This document shows positions 37,400 to 48,818 of a stretch of DNA of 64,000 bases, piece by piece. Under the pieces are notes generated by a model. It was not told where the DNA came from. It ran no database searches and saw only the letters and a program-made list of their open reading frames with translations. The first letter of the stretch is position 1. Each line of letters opens with the position of its first letter. Location of the stretch: NCBI GenBank assembly GCA_001600615.1, contig BCKK01000001.1, positions 2,733,826 to 2,797,825 on the forward strand, given 5' to 3'. The translations under genes were made by a program, and so were the position numbers. This DNA comes from Dioszegia crocea (Eukaryota > Basidiomycota > Tremellomycetes > Tremellales > Bulleribasidiaceae).

Positions 37400-39577
37400 A
37401 TGTCGCCCATCCTCAAAAGAGACGTGCACGAGCAGCTCCGCCAAGCAAAACGACTCGCACAAGCCATAACCGGTTCTTCATCCCATACCCACCACAACGG
37501 CGATGGAGAGTATGACTTCGAGTACGGGCACGGCGACTCGTACGCTGCCGGACCTAGCACCTCACCGCCCACCAGCGGGATTGGGATAGGCGTCAACAAC
37601 AATGCGCCCAAATATGATCAGGGCCCAGTGAGGCGGTCAGTCGAAATTTACACGTCTAGCAGTCATCCGAGACGCGGAATCGGGGTACGGGACGTTGAAG
37701 TGCAGGATGAGGGAGCGTGGAGGGGAAATACAGTCGCTGAGCGTTTGGCGGATAGTGAGGGGGAGGGCAGTACGGAGGGGCAGAGAAGGGAACAAGGGGG
37801 ATGGGAGTATGGGGATGATGAAGAGAGATGGGCGGATACGAGTATGGAAGAGCAGACTGCTTTGGTCTCTCATCCACAACCCTATTCGTCCAACACCCCT
37901 GCCCAACATTCGACATATCCACCTAGAATACCGGCCTTACCGCATATCGTGTCGCCAAGCTCTGCAGGCGGTACCGCCCGAGAAGAAACTGCGGGTCCTA
38001 CGAGTCCTCTAACCGACCTCCGCAATCTTCTCCTTGAAGTAGGTCTTATCACCTACGGCACACCCTAGAGTACGACTGCTGACCCATAGTCAACCCCATC
38101 TCTGCTCTTCTCCCTGATCGGACTAGTCTTCACTGGCGAGCTCCTCGAACATCTCGCGCACTGGCGCGTCTTCCGACGTGTAGACGAGCTCTTCATCCTC
38201 GTACCGATGCTCGGTAACCTCAAGGGGAATCTCGAAATGTGCCTCTCGGCCCGCCTAGGTACCTCGGCCAACATAGGCGAATTGGACCACCGTCGAACCC
38301 GTCGCGCCCTCCTCATAGCCAATATGACCCTGCTGGGATTGCAGGCACTGCTGATCTCTTGCTTGGCGGGAGTGATCAGTTTTGTCCTGGGGCTGATCAC
38401 CGTTCATCGGCTAGGAGATGGCACAGGTGGGAATGGAGGGATAAATCCTGTATTGCTTGATCCGGGACTGGCGGTAGGGGAGCAAGAGTGGCATGAGGGG
38501 TATACAAGGCCAGGGTTCAAGCAGCTGGTTATGGTTCTTGCGACGGGAATGGGAGCGGCAGGGTTGAGCTCGGCGGTTCTGGGAAGCTTCATGAGTTCTG
38601 TTATTGTCACTTGTAGATGGTGGGGGATAGATCCAGGTATGTTTCCCGCCTCCAGGCGGCGTTGTTCTACAGTAGGGACTAGCTGACACTCAGACAACAT
38701 CACCCCACCCGTTGCGTCCTGCCTCGGCGATCTCCTCACTCTGTTCATTCTCGCCCTGATCGGATCGACCCTCGTCGGAGTCATGGACACGCCAATCCCA
38801 CTCATCGCTGTGATTCTCATGTCAATAGCCGCAGGATGGTTCACCAAGCGTGTCCTGCGGAACGAGTGGGTCCGGGGTGTAGCGCGAGGCGGTTGGGTTC
38901 CACTTGTACGTCTGCTACCCACTACTCTTTCAAGATGATCCCTAATGGCTAGATCGGCGCAATGTGCATCTCGAGTGGAACGGGTATGGTCCTCGACAGA
39001 GGCGTCGAGCGATATCGCGGTTTCGCCCTCTTAGCAATCTCAATGACAGGCCTCACGGGGTCCATCGGTGCTATTCACGCCAACCGCCTCTCGACATCTC
39101 TACATACGGGCCTCCATCCCTCTTCACTCCACCCGCGACAAAATCGGGGTTTGCCCCCACTCTATCGCGCCTTGACACTGTATCTGATTGCATTCCCATG
39201 CGAGGCGCTGTTCTTGGGCTTTGTACATTGGGCCGGATGGATCGATTTGAGTCTTGGTTGGGCAGGTTGGATGGCGTTTGCTTTGACTGTGAGTAGGAGT
39301 CTACTCTGCGAGGAACTCGGCTGATGTATTCAGGCGGCGATCTCTTTGACACTATCACATCATCTAACTCTTTTCTTCTGGTCAAAAGACTTAGATCCAG
39401 AGTGAGTTTGTCTCCTAATTATACTCTGGTGACTATCAGAATCAGACTGACTCGTCCAGCTCATACACCCTTCCCATACATTCCGCTCTAGTGGACTTCA
39501 TGGGTCAATTACTGCTCATGCTAGCGTACGAAATCTGTATTGCTCAGAATGTCGATGTTCAAGTGAAAGATCTGTAA
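37400..39577 (+). CDS. SLC41/MgtE-type divalent cation (Mg2+) transporter
   Basis: Six exons (37400-38038, 38090-38636, 38694-38905, 38953-39288, 39334-39401, 39460-39577) give 639 residues. After about 210 polar residues come roughly ten hydrophobic spans arranged as two MgtE-like halves. The diagnostic blocks are VPMLGNLKGNLEMCLSARLG with TSANIG in the first half and PPVASCLGDLLTL in the second. SLC41 proteins move Mg2+ across the plasma or mitochondrial membrane, as Na+/Mg2+ exchangers in animals. The fungal substrate is inferred from the family. An extra loop rich in Gly/Asp (GDGTGGNGGINP) separates the last helices of half one. The ATG at 37400 is preceded by a GTG in frame; the ATG is the start. 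Confidence 0.88.
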
Positions 39578-39748
39578 ATCCGGGGATGGGGACCATCGTG
39601 TATCATCATTTTAGCATAGGCCTGGGGCTTTCTTGGCAAACGTTGTAACTATAGCGATGTATCGCCTGTGATTGATCATGGTAAAAAGTCTTCCAGTATG
39701 ATGATGCCATTGGCCAAGAGCCAGACCAAGATACCTAACAGGCAATAA
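39578..39748. other. Short convergent intergenic space
   Basis: Between the stops of the SLC41-like gene and CTF4. It contains only the 3' ends. Confidence 0.6.
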
Positions 39749-42700
39749 TTACAAATACACATCTTCCGCTCCCTCTTCTGGATCAGGCGATAACATCGTC
39801 TCACGGCCCTACTTTGTCAGCTTAGGCCCTGGGTGTAACCTTCGCAGGCATGAGGTAACTGACCAAGACACTCGGCGCATCTTCTTCCCCTAGTACCGAA
39901 TCCGCCACCTCGTCCTGCTGTGTCTCTTCCACCTCCGTATCGACCTCCCCATTCGTCCCACCCGCTTCTGGCTGCGTCTCCTCAACCAACACAGACTGCG
40001 TATCGTCCATCTCCGTATCGGTACTCGCCATCGAATCGGCATGTGAAGGTTCTGCTCGAGCGGGCGTAGCGGCTGGAGCTGCAACTGGTTTGGGTCGTTT
40101 CAGACCCAGTAGTGTGGTCTGTTTGCTCCCTCCGCTTCCATTAGCTGTGGTGGCTTTGGTCGATTTCGAAATTTTGGCTTTAGCTGAAATTGATGTCAGC
40201 CGATGATCGATCACTGACTTCCTCTTACTTGGACTCACATTTTGGTGCACCGGACGATTCGATATTATCCACTCGATCAAAGAAGCTCGTAGATTTCACC
40301 GCATCCAAAGCTCTGCCACCGGACAAAGACGGCGCAGCAGGCTTAGCAAACGGGTTACTAGCCTGAGCAGGTTTAGCAAATGGATTCTTCTTCGGTTCAG
40401 CTAAAAATCAGCTATATCCTCGTCACGGGGTCACTTAAGCTCACCTGGTACAGCAAAACCATCACCTCTGCGCTTCGGTGCCGAGCTAAATCCTTCATCC
40501 GCTACAGCCTCTTGCCGCCTCTTTCTCTTCTCGCCTGGCGAAGCCTCTCGAATGCTCTCTCCCTCATCATCCATCGCTTCAGGCTCATCGTCGTGCGTTG
40601 GGGTTTCAGGCACATATGTCTCCCTCCCCGTCGACGCAATCCCACTCGACATAGGCGTGTCCGCCCTATTCACACCTCCAAATGATCGTCGCGCTGTCGC
40701 TCTTGGAGCAAATCCCACTTCTCCCGCTTTACTCTTACTCCTTCCCCCGCCCCCACCATTGAGGGTGTGATCAGCCGGGAACCGCCTCTCCACCTCCCTC
40801 GCCCGCTCCTTCTCTAGCCGATCAACCTTCTTTGCCCGGCTCTTCGACCCGCCTCGGATATCCTGTATCCGACCTTCAAGTCCGCCGAGATGGTAGAAAT
40901 TAGCAATCTTCGCGGCCGAATCGACAGTCTGGGGGTTGAGCATCATGCGTGCGAGATCGTATGCCCGGGCGAGGTCGTCGGATTTACATGCAGTCTGAAC
41001 GAGCTGAAGGAGTTCCTTCTCATTCAAGACGCGCCGCTCGGACGTTTGTTCCTCGGCTTCGAAAGTTGGGATGTCACCTAGGAGGGAGACAAGAATATGG
41101 CCGCGCATAACACTGAGGTCGTTAGCGGGTACCTGCAATGTCGTCTAGGGAGCACATACGATTCTTCCAATTTTCCAGCTGCGCCGTCGAGGTTCAATAA
41201 TGGCATTTGCAGTGCAACTTCTTGCAGCAAAGGCCGAGGGAACCAAGGTTCCTTTTCTGTCCCCTTCTCACGTTAGCTATGCGATCACACATCAGAGGAC
41301 AAGCTAGCTCACCTTCAAGATTGCACAAGCCATATGACTCATTGACACCCCCACAGGCCAATACTTCTCCGTCCGACCCTCCTTCTTCAATAGCGCAGTA
41401 TCCAAGATCGGCACCCATCTCGCCTGACCTGGCCGTCTGAATCGATCCAGCATGGACAGTACACCGGTAGAATCGAAGATCGCTGGGGCCTGTCCGGTCA
41501 GCCTTCTCACTTCTGCTCAGTATCCCCAGTACTTCACTTACACCCTCGGCGCTCCAACCCAACCATGCCAATGTCGTCTTTTTCGCTAATGGTATCCTGC
41601 CTTCTTGCAGTATATCAAAGGTATCAAGATCCATCACCGTATACCTCAAATTTTGACATCCTTCTCGTCAGTTTCTGTCCTCCACAGTACTGGACGCCAG
41701 ACTCACCATCAAGACTCGTTCCGCCCTCCCTATGCACAACAAAGACCGCCTCTCTCCCTGCTGACATGGAAACCACATCATCTCCTATTCTCCACAAATA
41801 CCGTTGGACACCCGAGGCCGAGAAAAACCTCACAAAGCCTTTACTCGTCGACACGATCACATGTCCCATACCGGCCTCCTCCACCGGACCGCCGGTTGCG
41901 ATACATGTCGCTTCTTCGCTGGCGGGCAAAGGAAGCGTCCATTCTGCTTGAGAAGCCCACGAGTCGTATGGTCTGTAATGTATCTCAGATGGTTGGTCAG
42001 ACGTCGAGCTGGAGGCGAAGGAGATTCCTTGTTCGCCTAGAGTGTCAGTTCATAAGGGCTACAGTACACTCGCTTAGCTCAGCTCACCCATAGATGCCAA
42101 TGAGTATCTCGAGTGATCCTGGAAGTGGTATCCACGCCTGGCAGACTTGTCGTGGAATTCGACATTGACGACGTTGTGAGTCTCCTGGTCGGACACATCC
42201 ACCGCACCGATCATACTGAATGCTGCATTGTCAGTGGAAACCTCTCTCGATCGCAGCAAGCACTGACCTAGATATCGCTTCTTGTTCTTCATCAATGTGC
42301 TCCCAGGCGTAAACCCAATCTGGGCTTTCGTGACATTGACTAAGTCTTTAGCTCCATCCTCATCGGGGCGGAAATGAACGTACCAACTTCCTGCCTGCCC
42401 TTTCCATGAGGCTTATCATCAAGATATCCCGTATCATCATCCTCCAACCATCCATTCTCGTCATCCTCCAAATCCTCGCCCTCGCCCTCTCCAAGGTCAT
42501 CCATATCGACATCATCATTGAAATCATCCAATATCCGGTCCATCCTCTTCTGTTCCGCCACCTCTGTTGCAAATGGATTTGGCAAGTCCGATGGGATAGG
42601 GTCCACCCATCGCGAGAGAGAACCGTCGTTCGAGGTGAAAGCTAAGAGGTTGGATGTTGGAGACCAGTCCAGACCGGTGATGGCTCCGTCGGTATTGTTG

Positions 42701-43880
42701 AATTTGGCTACCACTTTACGGGTCTCCGATGACCAAATGAGGATTTGGGTGTCGGCTCCGGATGCTAGATATTTACCATTTGGGGACCAGGCTAGTTCGC
42801 TAACGAGCTAAGGAAATGAGTTGTAGGCCGATGGAACAATCGTTTTGATGGACTCACAGATTTGATGTCGTCGGAGGAGAAGGCGACTTGCTTGGTCCAC
42901 CCTTCTCTGTTGACAATGCCGATATCTAACGTTCAGCTCCCAGCCAGGTCATTTATGCCTTCAGACACACCGTTTGTGCGCAAAGGAATAGCAAAGTATT
43001 TCCCAGACGGGTGCCAGCTCGCATAGCACGATCTCTCGGCACTGTACTGTCAGAGACCTAGCCCCATATCTTATAGCGCCTCCATCTCATGCCCGCACTC
43101 ACTCAGACTCGCTCGGGCTGATGACACCATCCATGTTCTTCAGGTGTAGCGGCGCCGTTCCCGTCATATCGTAGATCTTGACTTTGCCATCGCATCCAGC
43201 AGTCACCTACTAGTGAGCTTCACTCCTCGACCCCTCGAGGGGAGCTAGCTCACAAGATACTTTCCGGACGGATCCCACGCTGCCGACCGCACGCTCTTTG
43301 GATTGTCCGATAGAGAGGCCACCTTCTCCCGATCGTTGACATGTACGATTTTCACTAGCAGGTCGCTAGAAACATCAGCTACTATGTCCGTACCAGCGAG
43401 CATATGATGGCTCACTCTCCGCATATTGCCACTCTCTCGCCCTGCTTGTCCACACTGACCCAACGAATGGGGACGCCCGCCGAGCGGGACAGAAGGCCCT
43501 GGAGTTGTTCTCCAGGATGCGAGTGTATAGCAGCAGTAGCGTCTGTACTTGCTGACATAAGATGAGTAGCCTGAGGGGTCAGCTTATAATACAGTACCCA
43601 TTACGAAAGCCTCACCGAGCATGACAACGAAGTGATCTCCGAGCTATGAGTATCGTGGAACCCAGGCTCCAAGTTAGGTTCGTCGGCTTTATGAATACGT
43701 ATCAGAGAGTCTGTCCCTCCCGTGAAGATTGTCCTGTGATGTCAGATGTTGCCCGCTCATAGTATCGAGCGTGTGCAAGGGCACAAAGACCTACGTTCCA
43801 TCTGGACTGAAGCACAGCCTGGTGATACCGGACAAATGGTACGGGCTGGAAGTGATAGCTTCGGGCTCTGGCTCTGCCAT
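39749..43880 (-). CDS. CTF4: Replisome hub Ctf4/AND-1 (WDHD1)
   Basis: About a dozen introns of 45-80 bases interrupt a protein of roughly 1,100 residues; only the ends were joined exactly (last exons 39749-39808 and 39864-40183). The start is MAEPEPEAITSSPYHLSG at 43880. WD40 blades follow (LVSELAWSPNGKYLASGA, ITGLDWSPTSNLLAFTS). Next come a very acidic linker (DDVDMDDLGEGEGEDLEDDE), the SepB beta-propeller (GHVIVSTSKGFVRFFSASG, VQRYLWRIGDDVVSM) and a helical, Lys/Pro-rich end with repeated NPFAKPA. Ctf4 trimers couple the CMG helicase to DNA polymerase alpha and cohesion factors in the nucleus. This fungal protein lacks an evident HMG box. KQTTLLGLKRP near the end is a loose PIP-like string, weak as evidence. 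The gene shares a promoter with MRPL37. Confidence 0.9.
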
Positions 43881-44013
43881 CTTGTAAGAGATCGCTGTGC
43901 TTTCTAGGCTACAGAGTGTCTTAAACTCTAGCAGTAAGATGATATAGTATGGCTCATGTATTGAGGTTTTGGCTGGTGGACCTCCTGGACGCGTTCCGAC
44001 GCGCCGGCCAGAA

Positions 44014-44040
44014 CACGTGGCTGGCAGAACACGTGACGTA
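44014..44040. promoter_or_regulatory. Tandem E-boxes (CAGAACACGTG x2) and CRE half-site in a shared promoter
   Basis: The 11-mer CAGAACACGTG occurs twice, with its CACGTG cores at 44014-44019 and 44030-44035 (16 bases apart). The second runs into TGACGTA. CACGTG is bound by bHLH factors of the Cbf1/Pho4 class. The pair lies in the 339-base gap between the diverging CTF4 and MRPL37 starts, so it could serve both. Function is inferred. Confidence 0.5.
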
Positions 44041-44219
44041 CTCACCCTAAGGATATCAATACCACGTCACCCTGCTATCGATTGAGAGTTCCAGCTCAGC
44101 TTGCAGTCATTTCGTATCTTGCCCTTGACAAGCATATTCACTAAGACCAGACCGACGCACAGCTAGATCGTCAACCTTGAAAGCGCAGACAATTCGATTC
44201 TGCTGGATATTGCGCAAAA

Positions 44220-44802
44220 ATGAACGCTTCAACCTCCCTGATCCGACCGGTACGAGCTACTCTAGCTGGTGTACGTCTCCCCCTCACTTTCGCTCATCAA
44301 CCCATACATCGCACTGCCTCGTCAGCCCCAACACCCGACACCTCCGCTGCCCCATTATCTGCTCCTGGTCCTTCCACACCCCCAAAATCTCGAGGACCAA
44401 AACGCCGTATGTCCTACCGCGAGTGACCATCAGAAATCATACTGATCCATCTAGCCGTTTCATCTTGTCCAGCCGGGACAGTCATGACGGGTCTTGCTGT
44501 CCTTAAGGACCAGTCTGATCCTGTCGCCTTACCCGATGACCAATATCCAGACTGGCTTTGGACGATAATTCCAGATACAACCAAATCTGCAGCGGCGAAG
44601 GAGAAGGATTCTGGCGAGACGACAACTGCAGGAGAATTGAAGACGAGTGCGGATTTTAGGCAAGAGAAGAAGAGATTAAGGTCTGCGTGAGTTGTTATAT
44701 TGCTTGGACGCAGCGAAGTCTGACGGCTGTACATCGGGGTCATGCTGACGATTCAGAAATAGGGCAGATATCAAGGGCGCGAATTATCTCAAGACTACAT
44801 GA
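44220..44802 (+). CDS. MRPL37: Mitochondrial large-subunit ribosomal protein mL54
   Basis: Three exons (44220-44406, 44455-44686, 44757-44802) give 154 residues. A basic, Ser/Thr/Ala-rich start (MNASTSLIRPVRATLAG) fits a mitochondrial presequence. The conserved core reads SSCPAGTVMTGLAVLKDQ, DPVALPDDQYPDWLWTI, then the closing KKRLRSANRADIKGANYLK. This order is that of the mL54 (yeast MRPL37) family. It is a structural protein of the mitoribosome. It diverges from CTF4 over a promoter with tandem E-boxes. Confidence 0.92.
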
Positions 44803-45248
44803 TGATATGATTATTGGGATTCTTGGCTTACGTCCCTTGTGGTAGTGGCACGCCTTGCTCCTAGGGGGAGGCGATAAGTCGGACTGTGGCCGTGGCTTGG
44901 ATACTGCTACTCGGACTCTGGACACAATTTTACAAAGACCAGGCCTCTCACAACCGATTCATCGGTCCCATATCATCACCTTTGTCCTGTATCGTGTCCA
45001 GCTGCTAGCTGTCAGCACTTTTAGCTCTGTCAGCGCTCACTGGTCCCACTGCCAGATTCTTCCATTTCTGGAATACACATTGCCACCATATTCAGTCCTT
45101 GCCATAGAGCTTCATGCGGACACAGCCGGCTGACGGCCAACCGCAATCGAGCCAAATCAGCCGATCGTCCAAGCGTGCATCCGTACCATACCTCTCCTAC
45201 ACTCTCATTTCGATATCGTCAACATTGCGTTTCCCAACTCATAGCATC
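44803..45248. other. Intergenic, no gene seen
   Basis: About 450 bases between MRPL37 and the next plus-strand gene. The frame of the downstream exon is open back to 45114 but the first ATG giving a mitochondrial presequence is at 45249. Confidence 0.45.
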
Positions 45249-46104
45249 ATGTTCTCTCAAGTCTTACCATCAGCGTCCCGCGCATCCCGTCTCTGCCTAA
45301 GATGTTCCAAGCCTACTCCGAGATCTATCCCCCAGACGCCTATCTCAACATCTAGACGATTCCTCTCCACCCCCGCCCCCTCGTCAGAACCAGCCGCTAC
45401 TGCATCATCGTCCAAAGACCCAGATCACCCTTATCTCTACTATCATACTCTCCCTACTCCAGCTCCAGGGCGTATAGCTCTGAGCTTTCTGCCCCATCCC
45501 CCGACGGTAACGCGGAGCAAGACGGTTTTGGGGTATCTACCATTTGGAGCTGCAGGATTAGGCGATTTAGAAGAGAACAGGGACTTCTTGTAAGTATAAT
45601 CGTGGAGATATCAGCATCTGTGAGGCCCGGAGCTGATTGTCGACAGGGAAGTATTCCACGGATCGATCAAAGATGCTTTGGATAAAGGCAAAGCGGAGGC
45701 TGCAGGCTTTGAGGCGGCTGGACGACCTGGAGATGGGTATATTCACATCACTGGTGAGCTACACCCTTCACCAGTCTGGTATATCAGCCACAGAGCCCGG
45801 AGTCTGGACTCACTGTGATGATCAAGCTAATCAGACCAGACGAAAGAGCCCTCCCTCCCGCTGGCCGGATCGGCGAGACTGAAGATCTCATCGGCAGTGT
45901 CTTTGTTGAGGATGGCAAGGTACGCTCAACCAGGAATACTCTCGCATGAGACTTCCACTCACGTTCTAGATCGTAGCATCTACATATGAGGCATTGCCGA
46001 CATATAGGCTCATCACTGCCAACGGCCCGGTTCTATTACCAAAGGGGCTGGATACGCATCTTATCCAAGAGCTCGAGAGGATAGATCGGGAAGAGAAGGC
46101 GTAG
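45249..46104 (+). CDS. Conserved fungal mitochondrial protein of unknown function
   Basis: Four exons (45249-45589, 45647-45753, 45840-45919, 45970-46104) give 220 residues. The start MFSQVLPSASRASRLCLRC, with Arg/Ser and no acidic residue for about 60 positions, is a typical presequence. The body has PGRIALSFLPHPPTV with KTVLGYLP, a GDLEEN turn, GDGYIHITDERALPPAGRIG and EDLIGSVFVEDGKIV. I recall this pattern (VIG-LP, then W/YIHI-D-R-PALGRIGDPDDIIGSV-VEDGKI) from widespread fungal hypothetical proteins without known activity. No catalytic motif is recognised. The second intron (86 bases) uses the second of two nearby AG acceptors, the one that keeps frame. Confidence 0.75.
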
Positions 46105-46243
46105 TCGATGCAGGCAGGATACCCGTTGTATTTGCACTAGGCGATCGCATGGCTATAGAAACACAATTCTTTCTCACAACCAAGAGACATGACTATATAC
46201 AACGTTATCTTATCATCATATCCGTCCAGCGGTCTCTCTCCCT

Positions 46244-47953
46244 TTACCTCCTTGTCGGTGCACCAGGCATATCAGGTATCAATGTGAATTGCTTCTTACC
46301 CCCACTCCCGCCCGGGCCCGCAGGTACAACTCCGCCATTCCTCTCCATCTGCTTCCTCAATTCCGGGCCTAGACTAGGCACAGCCTTCCGCTTCGTACTT
46401 CCCTTCCTAACCATCCCTTCTCCCGCCGTACTTCCGGGACTCGGCCGCTTTGGGTCCGACAGAGATAACGAGCGTGAGAGCGATTGTGTCACAGGGGCAG
46501 GGTACGTTGTCCCGGTCGGAGTGAAGGGGCCGAACGGACTCGTGAAGGCCGGTATGGGCGATGAGGCTCTTCGACTAGGTTCAGCCTGGGATTTAGGACG
46601 GGCTGAATTTACAGATCGGTGTTGTTTGTCGTTGGATACAAGGCCCGGAGTGGCAAAGGGGTCATCGTAGTCGTGCTCAGAGCCCAGGGCGGCTATTTCG
46701 GGCAGGCGAGGAGGGGTATGTGAAGATGGGGTATATGGGGTAGAACTCGACGATAGCGCCCGCGAGCTACTCATGTTTGAGTTGTATGCCGCCGCAAAGC
46801 CAGCCGCGGAGGTAGGGTGGCTCTGGTCAGATCGTGGGCCATGCGATGACTGGGACGAGGGAGGAGATGTGTCCGTCTCGCTCGGAAGACGCTGTGGACG
46901 CGATATCGACCGTTTAGTCCCCATACCGCCAATCCTGAATGTCTTTTCAGACTCCATCATGTCCCTTCTCGGACCCCTGGTGGTTGTACTCCTCCTCCTC
47001 CTACGCCGCCGGACGAGGCAGAATGCTAACAAGCCCACGATCGCCAACCCCGCCAACACGCCTACAACCGCCCCTACTATTGCGCCTGTCGATACACCGC
47101 CATTACTCGCTGACTCGCCATTATTTGCGGCGACCAGAGAGCCCGATGCCGAAGGTACAGCTGTACTTGACACTGTAGAGCTGAGATCTGCCGACAAGGC
47201 CGCAAATGCCGCCAAGCAGGATGTGTCGGCGCCCTCAAGGACGGTGAACGCCATGGAAGTTGAGAGTTTTAATTGCGGGACTGACGCTACGAGGATGTAT
47301 CGGCCCTCGGGAAGGATAACGGGCATGGAGTAGCCGAAAGCTGCGGAGTTTGTGCCCATCGTTTGATTGATGGTGAGCTTTGAGCGTCTGATGGGGGTGT
47401 TGGACCGGGCAATGATGGCTGTAGAGAGGGGATTAGTGGTGGGAAGGGAAGATGAGGGGGCAACGCTAGGGATCACGGGCCGCGTGGAGGTAGCAGATAC
47501 CGATAGGGTTGGAGGAGTAAGGGGTGCGAAGGAAGTTGTGGTGGCGACTGCAGCTGACGTGGTAGGGGTGGTCGCGCTTGCCGAGGTGATGACCTGATTC
47601 ACCCCAGAGTTATGCGCTCGGAATGTCACGGTGTAGAGATTGGCATCGACATTCTGCAATTGCCAATTTAGCCTGAAGTTGTAAGCTATGACATTCCACG
47701 AAGAGGCAAGAAAGACATACCGAGCTGTGCCGCATGCCTGCATCGTGCCTAGTGATGGCAAAGCCAGAGCGGGTGGTCCCGTTGGGGCTGGACTTGGGAT
47801 CGAGCTCGTTCCAGCCACGCTAGCAGGCGTCGTTGATGCGACCGAGGGGACTGGTGGGATAGTGCTTGTCGGCAGCACTGGCTGAATAGAAACCTGCGCC
47901 ATTGCACAGGGCAGCAGTAGGAAACCGAGCGCGAGCAGCGGCTGAGCAATCAT
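46244..47953 (-). CDS. Single-pass membrane protein with Ser/Thr-rich ectodomain and long tail
   Basis: Two exons (47721-47953, 46244-47672) give 553 residues. The 48-base intron (GTATGT donor, TTCAG acceptor) is a multiple of three and is read through in the raw frame; removing it restores GTARLNWQLQNVDANLYTV. A signal peptide (MIAQPLLALGFLLLPCAMAQ) leads a Ser/Thr/Pro-rich ectodomain with NQT, a GYSMPVILPEGRYIL strand and two Cys. The membrane helix is GAIVGAVVGVLAGLAIVGLLAF, followed by LVRRRRRRR. The tail is Ser/Pro-rich. It has the same plan as the genes at 12.6-14.8 kb and 25.1-27.9 kb. The function is unknown; a wall-stress or surface sensor is only an architectural guess. Confidence 0.82.
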   Translation of the reverse strand: MIAQPLLALGFLLLPCAMAQVSIQPVLPTSTIPPVPSVASTTPASVAGTSSIPSPAPTGPPALALPSLGTMQACGTARYVFLASSWNVIAYNFRLNWQLQNVDANLYTVTFRAHNSGVNQVITSASATTPTTSAAVATTTSFAPLTPPTLSVSATSTRPVIPSVAPSSSLPTTNPLSTAIIARSNTPIRRSKLTINQTMGTNSAAFGYSMPVILPEGRYILVASVPQLKLSTSMAFTVLEGADTSCLAAFAALSADLSSTVSSTAVPSASGSLVAANNGESASNGGVSTGAIVGAVVGVLAGLAIVGLLAFCLVRRRRRRRSTTTRGPRRDMMESEKTFRIGGMGTKRSISRPQRLPSETDTSPPSSQSSHGPRSDQSHPTSAAGFAAAYNSNMSSSRALSSSSTPYTPSSHTPPRLPEIAALGSEHDYDDPFATPGLVSNDKQHRSVNSARPKSQAEPSRRASSPIPAFTSPFGPFTPTGTTYPAPVTQSLSRSLSLSDPKRPSPGSTAGEGMVRKGSTKRKAVPSLGPELRKQMERNGGVVPAGPGGSGGKKQFTLIPDMPGAPTRR

Positions 47954-48818
47954 GGTGGAGGGTAGTGGGTGGTTGTAGGTCTCGGGCTATGTAGCAGTCG
48001 GAGACGATGTATACGGCTTGTCTCAAGAACAAAGGATGGATGAGAAGCCGCTCAACACGAGAAGCTCGAGACGTGAGCGGTGCGAAGTGCGGGTATGTTT
48101 CAACGGGGCGGTGCGGGAAGGGTTTCGGGACCGAGGGTCGGATTCGGAGTCGTACGTCTGCGTCCTGCGCGGAGGGTAGCGGAAGTGCTCGATATGTATA
48201 GTGGTCAGATCATGAGGAGGAGGCGAGGATTGATGGCCCCTTGGAAGGTTTGACATGACTCCAAAAGAGGGGGTCAGTCGCCAAGGTGAAGAAGGTTTTT
48301 AGGGGCCCTCCTTTGAGTCCGAGGCCGACGCGAGGCACGGGGGTGTCGACGCGCCTCCTCCGCTGCGCCTCAGATCCGGATGATAAGATATCATGAAGTC
48401 ACGGTAGCTCCTGATGTAAGAGTTGTGCGACTATAAGCCGTGTGGAGGCGTCTAATGAGCAATTTTGAAAGAGAGATGCGGTTGCATTGCGCATTGTCAT
48501 TCGTGGCCCTTTTGCCGGCGAGCCACTGGCGGACGGTACTGGTGCATCCAATCCTTTCAGCACCATTTTTTTTTTCTGCCGCATCCACGAGCTTCGTTGA
48601 GACCACCTGTAGCTCCACCTGTTGCTCTGCAGTGAGTCGATACTTGCAAGTATGCAATCGCAGCTGAATTGATCAGCTTTGCAGCTATAAGTACTCAGGC
48701 GGGATAGACCTTATTTAATCGATCCTCACTTATAAGAACCTTTCCTTTGCCCTCAACTGCTGCAATCATCATCCTCTTGACATCCTCACCACAACTTACA
48801 AATCTTTATCAAATCACA
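47954..48818. other. Divergent promoter region
   Basis: Separates the minus-strand membrane protein from the KH gene. It contains a T10 run near 48570 and GC-rich patches near 48330. No coding frame is supported. It should hold both promoters. Confidence 0.45.

Noticed and set aside
46773..47333. 186-codon plus-strand frame
   Set aside because: Antisense to the membrane-protein gene; no independent motif.
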